Of a stretch of DNA of 64,000 nucleotides, positions 17,487-25,755 are shown piece after piece. The stretch is from JAKQEM01 sp964391185. GTDB lineage: Bacteria; Patescibacteriota; Gracilibacteria; Peribacterales; Peribacteraceae. Every line of letters begins with the position of its first letter. The stretch's first letter is position 1. The stretch is taken from contig CAYMIX010000005.1 in the NCBI GenBank assembly GCA_964391185.1, positions 1 to 64,000 of the forward strand, given 5' to 3'. The notes beneath the pieces were generated by a model that saw only the letters and a list, made by a program, of their open reading frames with translations, had not been told where the DNA came from and ran no database searches. Made by a program: the position numbers and the translations under genes.

Positions 17487-18866
17487 CTAGATCGACAATT
17501 CTTTACGCTGAGCGAATACGAACGCTCCTGAACTCAAAAGACTCATCACCACAAAGAGTACGTCGGATGCACTTCCGGTCGCAGGAAGCTGTCCTACAAC
17601 ACCTGTTTGTACGACAACAACTTTCTCATCAAGAGATGCATACGCGACATCGTTACCAGTAATACTTGCGATGTTATTGAGCTGAGAACCGTTCGCAGGA
17701 TTGTTCACCACCTTGAGCGTGTAGGACTGGGTCCATACTTCTCCAGGCATGAGGCGTGGGAGCTTCCACTCAAGCTGACCAGGGCCTGTAACTGTTGCAC
17801 CTCCGTTATCACTGAGTTCGAGATATGCAACATCGAAGCGATCATTTACAACGGCATCATCGATTGTATTCAGAAGCACGTTCTGTACATAGAGTGTGTA
17901 GCGAATGCTTCCACCTGCGAGAGCTTCTTCTTTATCTGCTGACTTGGAGAAGAGCACACTGCGGTTTACTGCTGCACGGGTGCGAACGCTCGAAGAACTT
18001 GATGAACGATTGATGGACCTTAACGAAGATGAAGACGAGTTCGAGGAGTTCTTCGGCGTCTGAACAACGGTCGTGTCAGATGCATTTGTAGCACCTACTT
18101 TCACCTCTGTAATGAGCGAGGTGAAGTCAGCAGCACTGCGGCGAACCGTTCCATTGATCGTGAAGATCTTTGGCTGGTTTGGTTCGAAAGAAATATTTTT
18201 CCAGACGATGTTTGTAGAATCGTAGTTTGTATTTGGGCTCAAAGAATCAACAGAAAAGAAAGGAGAAACGACCAAGTTTACATCTGATGTCTGAGTCGTA
18301 CCGGATGTATTGGTAACTGCAATTGCGTACGAAAGCTGTTCATTTGGAGTGGCTGATGTGTGGCCATCTGTGACGCTTACTGTGTATGTGCTAGCTCCTA
18401 CTGATGAAGGTGTTCGCTGAACTGTTGTCGAATCGGTTACTTCTATGCCACCTGCAGCAAGGCGTGTTGTGAAGTTGTAGCCTTCTGGAGCATTTGGATT
18501 TACACCTACCTGCACACCCAAACGTGTGTCCTGGTTCTGCGTGAGCGTAACGCTCCTCCAACGAACGCGCTTATCCAATATTTCTCCACCTTGATCAGGG
18601 GAGATGAGTGTGGCTTGGTCTGGCAAGAATAATTCAACATCGACCGTACGAGTGGTGGTGGATGTATTGCGCAATGTGATGACGTAAATAGCGCTGTCAC
18701 CCGGACGAATGGTTGTTTTTCCATCTGTAATCGTCATCTGTAAATTTGAGGACGATGAAGAGGAACTTGTCTGTGCATTGCTATACAGTGGCCAGATGGC
18801 AACCGTCGTTGCGAGCGATACAAGTACCAGTGCGAGGAAAATACTGTTACGACCAGAGCGCGACAT
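17487..18866 (-). CDS. Serine-rich DUF11 surface protein with LPATG C-terminus
   Basis: A 459-residue secreted protein. It has a signal peptide (after MSRSGRNSIF), a serine stretch at the mature N-terminus, two Ig-like modules, a serine-rich linker around residues 280-300, and a DUF11-type domain near residues 310-420 (RYTLYVQNVLLNTIDDAVVND). It ends with GQLPATGSASD, a hydrophobic helix and a basic RKELSI tail. The end has the layout of a sortase signal, although no sortase gene is in the window. The start at 18866 gives a normal signal peptide; the longer frame to 18935 does not. It is divergent from the AI-2E transporter. It is likely a cell-wall or envelope structural protein. Confidence 0.8.
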   Translation of the reverse strand: MSRSGRNSIFLALVLVSLATTVAIWPLYSNAQTSSSSSSSNLQMTITDGKTTIRPGDSAIYVITLRNTSTTTRTVDVELFLPDQATLISPDQGGEILDKRVRWRSVTLTQNQDTRLGVQVGVNPNAPEGYNFTTRLAAGGIEVTDSTTVQRTPSSVGASTYTVSVTDGHTSATPNEQLSYAIAVTNTSGTTQTSDVNLVVSPFFSVDSLSPNTNYDSTNIVWKNISFEPNQPKIFTINGTVRRSAADFTSLITEVKVGATNASDTTVVQTPKNSSNSSSSSLRSINRSSSSSSVRTRAAVNRSVLFSKSADKEEALAGGSIRYTLYVQNVLLNTIDDAVVNDRFDVAYLELSDNGGATVTGPGQLEWKLPRLMPGEVWTQSYTLKVVNNPANGSQLNNIASITGNDVAYASLDEKVVVVQTGVVGQLPATGSASDVLFVVMSLLSSGAFVFAQRKELSI

Positions 18867-18973
18867 ATTGAAGATGGAGTAAAGGGAGAAGATATACCAT
18901 GCTTTTGGCAACTCTGTAAAGCAAGGGCTCTTCACAATTGATTCATGTAGTTAATTCCGCTTAACTAACCTCT

Positions 18974-20002
18974 ATGGCTCACCTCATTAACCTTCGATAC
19001 GTTTTCTTTTACGCACTGCTCACGGGCGTCGGCGCGCTGACATTCTTCATGCTCATGCCGTTCTTTATCACGTTTGCAGTCGCCATCACGTTTGCCGTCA
19101 TTATTCAGCCGCTCTATCGGGTAATTCTCCGGATGGTGAAAGGTCGTGAATCGCTCTCGGCGCTTATTACCATGCTGATCGTCGGTATTGTGATCTTCGC
19201 ACCGTTGAGCTTGATCGGCACACAGGTCGCTCGTGAAGCTACAGACCTGTACACAAAGATCTCCGAGAGTGACACAACACTTCCAGCGTTCATCAATTCT
19301 CTGGAACAAACAATCGAATCCTATGTTCAGCCGTATGCTCCAGCATTTGCGCTCGATCTCGATAACGTATTCCGTCAGGCACTTATTTGGATAACGGGAT
19401 ACATTGGTCCGATTTTCTCCAACACACTTCAGACGATCTTCCACTTCTTCCTCGGCATCATCGCATTTTATTATTTGATCAAAGACGGTGAAAAATTCAC
19501 ACGCACGATTGTGTCACTCAGTCCTTTATCCGATAAACACGATAAACAGATTTTTGACCGTTTGATTATTGCCATCAACTCCATCGTCAAAGGTTCGCTG
19601 CTCATTGCGCTCATTCAAGGTATTACTTCCGGTATCGGCTTCACCATCTTCGGCGTTCCAAGTGCAACACTCTGGGGAAGCATGGCGGCCATCGGTGCGC
19701 TTGTTCCGGGAGTAGGAACAGCGATCGTCATTGCTCCGTCTGTTATATATCTCTTTGTCACAGGAAGCACGGGTGCCGCAATCGGCCTCTCTATCTGGGG
19801 CTTTGTTGCAGTGGGCACTATCGATAACTTCCTCGGCCCAATCTTAGTGGGAAGGGGAGTGAAGATTCATCCGTTGTTCGTGCTCTTTGCGGTAATCGGT
19901 GGAATCCAGTTCTTTGGTCCGCTTGGGTTCATCCTCGGCCCATTGGTATTGAGCCTCCTCTACGCACTCTTGGATATCTATAAGTTGATTACGAAGGCGT
20001 AA
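18974..20002 (+). CDS. AI-2E family transporter (PerM-like)
   Basis: A 342-residue polytopic membrane protein with about eight hydrophobic segments. It has conserved family segments: a basic RMVKGRESLSALI loop, the central FHFFLGIIAFYYLIKDGE, and GPILVGRGVKIHPLFVLFAVIGG near the end. The family includes TqsA and PerM, associated with autoinducer-2 export or sodium/proton antiport; the cargo here is unknown. A TTAACT box lies about 7 nt before the ATG. The 3' end overlaps the convergent GIY-YIG gene by 14 bp. Confidence 0.88.
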   Translation: MAHLINLRYVFFYALLTGVGALTFFMLMPFFITFAVAITFAVIIQPLYRVILRMVKGRESLSALITMLIVGIVIFAPLSLIGTQVAREATDLYTKISESDTTLPAFINSLEQTIESYVQPYAPAFALDLDNVFRQALIWITGYIGPIFSNTLQTIFHFFLGIIAFYYLIKDGEKFTRTIVSLSPLSDKHDKQIFDRLIIAINSIVKGSLLIALIQGITSGIGFTIFGVPSATLWGSMAAIGALVPGVGTAIVIAPSVIYLFVTGSTGAAIGLSIWGFVAVGTIDNFLGPILVGRGVKIHPLFVLFAVIGGIQFFGPLGFILGPLVLSLLYALLDIYKLITKA

Positions 20003-20267
20003 GAGCTGAAGTTTTTTCTTCAAGATAGTGATGAATTTGTTTTTTCAGAAATCTCCAACCTGATCCACTCTTAAGAAATTTCTCTCTTCCAATAGCATCC
20101 ATTTTATTTAGATATGTTTCACAATAAATAAGTTTCCATCGAAAATCTTTACTTGTAGAAACATTCTTATGATTATTATGCTCCATAAGCCGACGTCCCA
20201 TATCTGTTGTATATCCAATATAATGCTTGCCCGTGGTCTGACCTTCTAACAAATAGACATGATACAT
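19989..20267 (-). CDS. GIY-YIG nuclease domain protein
   Basis: A 92-residue stand-alone GIY-YIG domain: MYHVYLLEG, then KHYIGYTTDMGRRLMEHN with the catalytic Tyr/Arg region, and the Glu-containing GREKFLKSGSGWRFLKKQ tail typical of the small UPF0213-like group. The longer open frame reaching 20468 runs through tRNA-Phe and is rejected. ATG 20279 is an alternative start, with TACAGT 4 nt upstream. The biological role of such single-domain proteins is unknown. Confidence 0.85.
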   Translation of the reverse strand: MYHVYLLEGQTTGKHYIGYTTDMGRRLMEHNNHKNVSTSKDFRWKLIYCETYLNKMDAIGREKFLKSGSGWRFLKKQIHHYLEEKTSALTPS

Positions 20268-20392
20268 AGCAAAAAACATTACCACTGTATTAATCCGAAT
20301 AGCTAGGTTCACATGCTTTAACTCGCTAAAGCAGTTTCTGGCGGCGCCACGTAATTGCGAGCAGGAACGTAAAACCGCTTCGCGGTCACGTC

Positions 20393-20438
20393 CCACGTAA
20401 AATATGCTTCTCGCTTCGCTGCGAGCAATTTTACGTGG
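20393..20438 (-). repeat. Hairpin spanning the 3' end of tRNA-Phe
   Basis: CCACGTAAAAT (20393-20403) and ATTTTACGTGG (20428-20438) are a perfect 11-bp inverted repeat, with an inner CTCGC/GCGAG stem. The right arm includes the CCA end of tRNA-Phe. A further CCACGTAA copy lies at 20347-20354 and a CCGCTTCGCGG hairpin at about 20375-20385. Downstream of the tRNA this could be a terminator without U-run or a processing structure. Confidence 0.5.
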
Positions 20439-20511
20439 TGGCCCAGACCGGGATCGAACCGGTGACACCTCCCTCTTCAGGGGAGTGCTCTACCAGCTGA
20501 GCTACCGGGCC
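20436..20511 (-). tRNA. tRNA-Phe (anticodon GAA)
   Basis: A 76-nt cloverleaf: acceptor GGCCCGG/CTGGGCC, D arm GCTC/GAGC, anticodon stem CTCCC/GGGAG around CTGAAGA (anticodon GAA), T stem ACCGG/CCGGT with TTCGATC, discriminator A and encoded CCA. Its CCA end is part of a long inverted repeat extending downstream. Confidence 0.96.
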
Positions 20512-20672
20512 ACGGTATTTCTAATCTGGAAGCCCGGAGACTATACCAAAGGCTTCCGGCTGCGTGAAGGGTCGATTTTAATGAGAAACCCTGGCTTTTT
20601 CGTAAGAACGCCTGCTTTCGCGCGTCAGTCAAAACCAGCAGCGGCACTTTTATCTCCTTCAAACATCTTCGT

Positions 20673-20876
20673 ATGACAGATACTGCAAAAGCAGGGACAA
20701 AGCGCGCTCGGTCGCGTATGACCCGTCGTGAAGCTGGGCGATTGGATGGCAATACGACCAAGCAGCGTTATGCAGATAAAGGGTTCTTCTCCAACATCGG
20801 CGAAATAGGCGGCAAAGCACGAGGCAAGCGTCGAGTTATTGATAAAATTAAAGACGCGCTCCCACTTGCATCATAG
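20673..20876 (+). CDS. Small basic KGG-like protein
   Basis: A 67-residue, strongly basic protein (KRARSRMTRREAGRLDG) with a GFFSNIGEIGGKARGKRR motif resembling the KGG repeat of small stress-induced proteins. It overlaps the convergent obgE stop by 6 bp. The short Arg/Lys-rich composition would fit nucleic-acid binding. Real coding is supported by the motif rather than by signals, since no good Shine-Dalgarno site or nearby -10 box is seen. Confidence 0.5.
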   Translation: MTDTAKAGTKRARSRMTRREAGRLDGNTTKQRYADKGFFSNIGEIGGKARGKRRVIDKIKDALPLAS

Positions 20877-22214
20877 ATATTCGTCGATGCGCACACTTCC
20901 GATATACATCAACGGATCCTCCTCACCTTTGCGATAAGGCTTGAGCGACTTCAAGAGCCCAATACGATCAATGACATCGCGGAAGCGATTCACACCACCC
21001 GGGCTTTCGAAGTTGGTCATCTTCGCAAATTGTTCTAAGCGCTTACCGCGGATGATAATCGTACCATCTTGTTTCGCTTCGATGCGATACGCACCCATGC
21101 GTGACGATTCCTGTTGAGGCTTAAGAACAGGAAGTGCACCTTTGGTTTCATCTTCCTCTTTTTCCTGAAGATGTTCGCGGTTTTCACGTTCTTCGAGAAC
21201 AATTGGAAGCAATGCATCTGTGAGTTCTTTTGTTCCAAGTTTTGTCGCTGCGGAAATCGACATAAAAATATTAATTCCTTTTTTCTTGAGATCCTTCACG
21301 ATTTTTTCTACCTGATCGGAAACCAAGTCGATTTTGTTTAAGATGATCAATTCACGTTTTTGCGCGAGAATAGAGGAGTACGCCTCAAGTTCTTTGCGGA
21401 TGACCTTATAGTCATCGACCAGTTTTTCGATGTTAACTTTATTCTCTTCTTCGAGGGCGCGGCCGAGGTCGAGTACGTGAAGCAACGCTCCACAACGTTC
21501 GATATGCTTAAGGAATTTATCGCCCAAGCCTTTTCCTTCACTCGCACCTTCGATGAGCCCAGGAACATCACACACAACGTACGAACGCTCATGTGCATGC
21601 ACCACTCCGAGGTTTGGAATAAGCGTCGTGAAAGGATACGCAGCAATTTTTGGACGTGCGTTACTAATCACGGAGATCAATGTTGATTTACCAACGCTGG
21701 GGAATCCGATAATTCCTGCATCGGCAACAAGCTTAAGTTCGAGTTTTACCAGACGGTGTTCACCAGGCTCGCCAAGTTCGGCGAAGTCTGGGCGCTGGCG
21801 TGTGGAGCTCACGAAGTGTGCGTTACCAAAACCTCCACGTCCTCCGTAGGCAATAATCATACGATCGCCGTGATCTTTCAGGTCAACAATGAGCGCTGTT
21901 GGTTCTTTCGTTTCTGGATCAAGTTCGGTGACGCTTGTACCTGGTGGAACAAGAAGTTCACGATCTTCACCGTCTTTTCCTGCGCGGTTATTGCCACCGC
22001 CATACATACCTACTTCCGCTTCGAACTTTTTGCGGGAAGTGAAGTCGCTAAGGGTATCCGTGTTCTCATCGGCAATAAGAATGATGTTTCCTCCGCGTCC
22101 GCCATCGCCTCCGTCGGGTCCACCCCTCGGAATATATTTCTCACGGCGCCAGCTGACGCAACCGCGTCCGCCAGCTCCACCCGATACGTCAATAATGGCT
22201 TCATCGAGGAACAT
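20871..22214 (-). CDS. obgE: GTPase Obg
   Basis: A 447-residue essential GTPase that binds the large ribosomal subunit. Domains in order: the glycine-rich Obg fold (residues 1-158, GGPDGGDGGRGGNI), the G domain with GFPSVGKST (P-loop), DVPGLIEGA (G3) and NKIDL (G4), a charged linker, and a C-terminal OCT domain (about 365-447). TACAAT (22222-22227) ends 7 nt before the ATG, a clear leaderless case. It is usually near rplU/rpmA in other bacteria; here it stands alone. Confidence 0.97.
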   Translation of the reverse strand: MFLDEAIIDVSGGAGGRGCVSWRREKYIPRGGPDGGDGGRGGNIILIADENTDTLSDFTSRKKFEAEVGMYGGGNNRAGKDGEDRELLVPPGTSVTELDPETKEPTALIVDLKDHGDRMIIAYGGRGGFGNAHFVSSTRQRPDFAELGEPGEHRLVKLELKLVADAGIIGFPSVGKSTLISVISNARPKIAAYPFTTLIPNLGVVHAHERSYVVCDVPGLIEGASEGKGLGDKFLKHIERCGALLHVLDLGRALEEENKVNIEKLVDDYKVIRKELEAYSSILAQKRELIILNKIDLVSDQVEKIVKDLKKKGINIFMSISAATKLGTKELTDALLPIVLEERENREHLQEKEEDETKGALPVLKPQQESSRMGAYRIEAKQDGTIIIRGKRLEQFAKMTNFESPGGVNRFRDVIDRIGLLKSLKPYRKGEEDPLMYIGSVRIDEYL

Positions 22215-22256
22215 ACGGCCTATTGTAGCTACTTACCCACGTTTATCCAATGAAAG

Positions 22257-22619
22257 CTACACCCTTATGCAGATTTCCAACTTCCTGAGCACTTCCTCGT
22301 AAGGCTCATGTTTAGAGACGCGCACAGCTAGATCTATGTCAGCTCTCCAGCCGCGGACACTACAGCGATCATGTGCATCACACAGAGTGAGAAATAACCC
22401 CTTCCGCGTTCCTTGTATATCTTTGTATACCAAATGGATATATCCTCCTTGAGGGTTCACGATGATACCCATCATATGGAGGTTATTTCGAAAAGTTATT
22501 GTCAACATATCAATTGCCAGACGATTGTGATCGATTTCCCTCGCTTCGATTATATCTAATAGCTCCCTGGAAGGTCGCTGTGCGCTCGGCAGGTCTCGAC
22601 TAAGAGGAATGGAGGGCAT
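22257..22619 (-). CDS. Hypothetical protein
   Basis: A 120-residue soluble protein of unknown family with mixed helices and strands (MLTITFRNNLHMMGIIVNPQG, RCSVRGWRADIDLAVR). ATG 22619 is chosen over longer in-frame starts because TATAAT (22626-22631) ends 6 nt upstream. It is divergent from the next orphan gene. Confidence 0.6.
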   Translation of the reverse strand: MPSIPLSRDLPSAQRPSRELLDIIEAREIDHNRLAIDMLTITFRNNLHMMGIIVNPQGGYIHLVYKDIQGTRKGLFLTLCDAHDRCSVRGWRADIDLAVRVSKHEPYEEVLRKLEICIRV

Positions 22620-22711
22620 ACGCGCATTATATCTATGGAACATCTGTGGGCAAAACGCCAATGCACCAAAATCCATTGTCTCCCCAAAGCCAATTGCTAC
22701 GATCTAACCAT

Positions 22712-23221
22712 ATGGAAGGAAATTCAGGGAATGGGGCAGTAGAGGACTTATTGTCAAAACTTTTGCAAAAAGGTAATGAGCTATATCCGCGTGTTGCTAG
22801 TAATGAAGCAGTTATGGAGCATTATGAATATGCAAAAGCCCTTTACGATGAGGCATTAGCCGAAGACGATACTGAAAACATGGCGAGGCACTTGGATGCT
22901 ATGCAGCGCTATCAACCATTTATCAACAAGCCTCAAGCAAGAACAGAACAGATCATTCGCACTCTAACGAACAACACACATCGATGCTTAACGTATTTTG
23001 TGGCATATCACGCCCTCGCGGATACACTAAATTCATCACCAGGATCGATGAACATTCAAAGTTTGAAGGCTTGTACCGCTCAACGACTACAGTGTTATAA
23101 ATTCATAAGAGATATAAGAATCGTTGTGGAAGAATTCTTAGAGTGCAATGGAATACCCTTCAGATATCAAACCATGACTCCTCTTATTCAAGATACTGTG
23201 GCCTTGCTCGAAAGCATGTAA
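22712..23221 (+). CDS. Hypothetical helical protein
   Basis: A 169-residue, all-helical soluble protein (VEDLLSKLLQKGNELYPR, YEYAKALYDEALAEDD) of unknown family. ATG 22712 is preferred because TACGAT lies 8 nt upstream and earlier starts (22661, GTG 22646) add a low-complexity stretch. It ends 93 bp before dnaK. Confidence 0.55.
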   Translation: MEGNSGNGAVEDLLSKLLQKGNELYPRVASNEAVMEHYEYAKALYDEALAEDDTENMARHLDAMQRYQPFINKPQARTEQIIRTLTNNTHRCLTYFVAYHALADTLNSSPGSMNIQSLKACTAQRLQCYKFIRDIRIVVEEFLECNGIPFRYQTMTPLIQDTVALLESM

Positions 23222-23244
23222 ATGAAATTTCGATGCAACACATA

Positions 23245-23285
23245 TTGACGACGCTCAATTAGCACTCTAAAATACCGAGTGCTAA
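23245..23285 (+). promoter_or_regulatory. dnaK promoter with CIRCE operator
   Basis: A textbook CIRCE inverted repeat, TTAGCACTC (23259-23267), 9-nt spacer, GAGTGCTAA (23277-23285), overlaps a sigma-70-type promoter: TTGACG at 23245-23250, 17-nt spacer, TAAAAT at 23268-23273. The -10 box sits inside the CIRCE spacer, so HrcA binding would block initiation directly. HrcA is not encoded in the window. Confidence 0.95.
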
Positions 23286-23314
23286 TTCAGCAATTTCATT
23301 TTCTCAACTAAACT

Positions 23315-25207
23315 ATGTCAAAAATAATCGGAATCGACCTTGGAACCACAAACTCCTGCGTCGCTGTGATCGAAGGAGGAGAGCCAGTGGTGATCCCAAA
23401 CTCTGAAGGCATGCGCACGACGCCATCTGTCGTTGCATTTAAAGACGCGGAAGTTCTCGTTGGCGTTGCAGCAAAGCGCCAAGCTGTCACGAATCCGAAG
23501 AATACAATTTTCTCCGCGAAGCGCTTTATCGGTCATCGCCTTAGTGAGGTCAAGGAAGAAACGAAGCGCATGCCATTCGAGGTAAAGAGCGGCAAGGACG
23601 AGCGCGCAGTTATCACCGTGAATGGAAAGGATATGTTGCCTCAGGAAATCAGCGCGAAGGTTTTGCAGAAGCTCAAGAAAGATGCAGAAGCATTCCTTGG
23701 AACATCTGTCACCAAAGCAGTTATCACGGTGCCTGCATACTTCGACGACTCACAACGTCAGGCAACGAAAGAGGCAGGGCAGATCGCGGGGCTTGAAGTG
23801 GTGCGCATTATCAATGAGCCAACTGCCGCGGCACTTGCCTATGGTCTTGATAAAGGACAAGAACACAAAATCGCCGTGTATGACCTTGGAGGAGGAACAT
23901 TCGACGTTTCTGTTCTGGAAATGGGCGACGGTGTGTTCGAAGTTCTTGCAACAAATGGTGACACGCACCTCGGTGGAGATAATTTTGATGAATCCATCAT
24001 CGACTGGATTGTGTTCGAATTCTTGAATGAAAGTGGTGTTGATCTATCCAAAGATAAAGTTGCGATGCAACGCCTGAAGGAAGCTGCAGAAAAAGCTAAG
24101 ATCGAACTTTCTTCAGCGACTGAAACAGAAATCAACCTTCCGTTTATTACAGCGGATGCTTCTGGTCCAAAGCATTTAATGCTTAAGCTTTCACGCGCGA
24201 AGCTCGAAGCTCTCGTCAGTGAACTCATTGAGAAGACCGCAGAGCCATGTTTGAAAGCTCTGAAGGATGCAAAGGTCAGCAAAAATGATATCGCAGAAGT
24301 GGTGCTCGTCGGAGGTATGACGCGCATGCCAAAGGTGATCGAGAAAGTTCGCGAGATCTTCGGCAAAGAACCGCACAAAGGTGTGAACCCAGATGAAGTC
24401 GTGGCAATCGGTGCGGCAATACAGGCCGGTGTGCTTGGTGGAGATATCGATAAAGATATTGTCCTCGTCGATGTGACACCACTCAGTATTGGCATCGAAA
24501 CTCTTGGTGGAGTTGCTACCAAGCTCATCGAGCGTAATACAAAGATCCCAACCAGCAAGAGCCAAGTGTTTTCAACCGCTGCTGATAATCAGCCGTCGGT
24601 CGAAATTCACATCACCCAAGGTGAACGTGAGTTCGCAAAGGACAACAAGTCACTTGGACGCTTCATCCTCGATGGCATCCCACCTTCACCTCGTGGTCTT
24701 CCACAGATTGAAGTGTCACTCGATATCGATAGTAACGGTATCTTGAATGTGAAAGCCAAAGATAAGGGCACAGGTAAGGAACAACACATTACTATTCAGG
24801 GTTCGACGGGACTATCGAAAGAAGAAGTCGAAAAGATGCGCAAAGATGCAGAAGTAAACGCTGAGGAAGACAAGAAGAAGCGCAGTCTGATCGACGCTCG
24901 CAACAGTGCTGATGCATTTATCTTTAATCTTGAGAAGCAAATGCGCGAGCACGATGCAAAGATCCCCGATGAAACGAAGAAGACGATCAATGAAAAGATG
25001 AATGAACTCCGCGAGCTGGTGAAGAAAGAAGATGCAACCACAGAAGATCTCACGAAGAAGACGGAAGAGCTCGCGATGGCTTCACAGGAAATTGGAAAGA
25101 TCGTGTACGAAGAAGCCCAAAAGCAAAAAGATGCTAGTGAGAAAGCTGGAGGAAAAGATAATGTGGTCGACGCAGAAGTTGTCGATGACAAAGAGAAGAA
25201 AGAGTAA
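23315..25207 (+). CDS. dnaK: Chaperone DnaK (Hsp70)
   Basis: A 630-residue ATP-driven chaperone. The nucleotide-binding domain shows GIDLGTTNSCVAV, EPTAAALAYG, DLGGGTFDVS and VLVGGMTRMP. The substrate-binding domain follows from about residue 390 (VDVTPLSIGIETLGG), then a helical lid and an acidic EVVDDKEKKE tail. It is controlled by the CIRCE/promoter upstream, with a leader of about 35 nt lacking a Shine-Dalgarno site, and ends in a strong terminator, so it forms a single-gene unit. grpE and dnaJ are not adjacent. Confidence 0.98.
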   Translation: MSKIIGIDLGTTNSCVAVIEGGEPVVIPNSEGMRTTPSVVAFKDAEVLVGVAAKRQAVTNPKNTIFSAKRFIGHRLSEVKEETKRMPFEVKSGKDERAVITVNGKDMLPQEISAKVLQKLKKDAEAFLGTSVTKAVITVPAYFDDSQRQATKEAGQIAGLEVVRIINEPTAAALAYGLDKGQEHKIAVYDLGGGTFDVSVLEMGDGVFEVLATNGDTHLGGDNFDESIIDWIVFEFLNESGVDLSKDKVAMQRLKEAAEKAKIELSSATETEINLPFITADASGPKHLMLKLSRAKLEALVSELIEKTAEPCLKALKDAKVSKNDIAEVVLVGGMTRMPKVIEKVREIFGKEPHKGVNPDEVVAIGAAIQAGVLGGDIDKDIVLVDVTPLSIGIETLGGVATKLIERNTKIPTSKSQVFSTAADNQPSVEIHITQGEREFAKDNKSLGRFILDGIPPSPRGLPQIEVSLDIDSNGILNVKAKDKGTGKEQHITIQGSTGLSKEEVEKMRKDAEVNAEEDKKKRSLIDARNSADAFIFNLEKQMREHDAKIPDETKKTINEKMNELRELVKKEDATTEDLTKKTEELAMASQEIGKIVYEEAQKQKDASEKAGGKDNVVDAEVVDDKEKKE

Positions 25208-25231
25208 GACACTTTAGTGCACTAAAGCGAT

Positions 25232-25254
25232 AAAGCGGCATTTGCCGCTTTTTT
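25232..25254 (+). terminator. dnaK terminator
   Basis: AAAGCGGCA and TGCCGCTTT pair around a 2-nt loop and continue into a run of T, about 25 bp after the dnaK stop codon. Confidence 0.9.
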
Positions 25255-25272
25255 GCTGCTATACTGTCTCGC

Positions 25273-25623
25273 ATGGATATTGAAGTCATCAAGGAAATGG
25301 TGAGATTGGCAGAACAACGCAGAGCCGAAGAACTTCATCGTATGGAGAAATTAAACAACTACAATCTTGCATTGATTGCATTTTCAGGATCATTTCTTTC
25401 TCTTCTTGTGACTGCTAATTTTGCTTTAACTGTTCTTAGAATAGGCGGTTTTATTTTATTACTCTCCATTCTCAGTTCTCTCTTTGCCATTCGTCCAAGG
25501 ATCATTCGTGGTGGTTCGATCGTTATCGATGAGGATGTACAATCTTTGCGTGCTGGATCGGCGATCTTGCTTGCAACAGCTCTCTTTAGCACTTATATTC
25601 TTATTGCATATGCTACGCTCTGA
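25273..25623 (+). CDS. Small three-helix membrane protein
   Basis: A 116-residue protein with an N-terminal charged helix (IKEMVRLAEQRRAEELHRMEK) and three hydrophobic segments (about residues 33-50, 56-70 and 92-112). The helix-plus-membrane layout suggests a small inner-membrane protein; the family is not recognised. TATACT (25260-25265) ends 7 nt before the ATG, making a leaderless message right after the dnaK terminator. An inverted repeat ATATAAC/GTTATAT follows at 25651-25674. Confidence 0.65.
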   Translation: MDIEVIKEMVRLAEQRRAEELHRMEKLNNYNLALIAFSGSFLSLLVTANFALTVLRIGGFILLLSILSSLFAIRPRIIRGGSIVIDEDVQSLRAGSAILLATALFSTYILIAYATL

Positions 25624-25755
25624 AGACACTCTCGTAATGTAATTCGCGGAATATAACGTGATAATCTGTTATATGCCTAAACTCGAGGATTCAGTCGACG
25701 GCCTCTAAGTCTTGTGCCTAAGCCAACCATTATTATCGTTGGCCTGTAAACAAAC

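Noticed and set aside
19989..20468. 159-residue version of the GIY-YIG protein
   Set aside because: The N-terminal 67 residues come from reading through tRNA-Phe and its hairpins; the domain starts at 20267.
20404..20676. Plus-strand 90-residue ORF
   Set aside because: Antisense to tRNA-Phe and its hairpin, no protein-like pattern.
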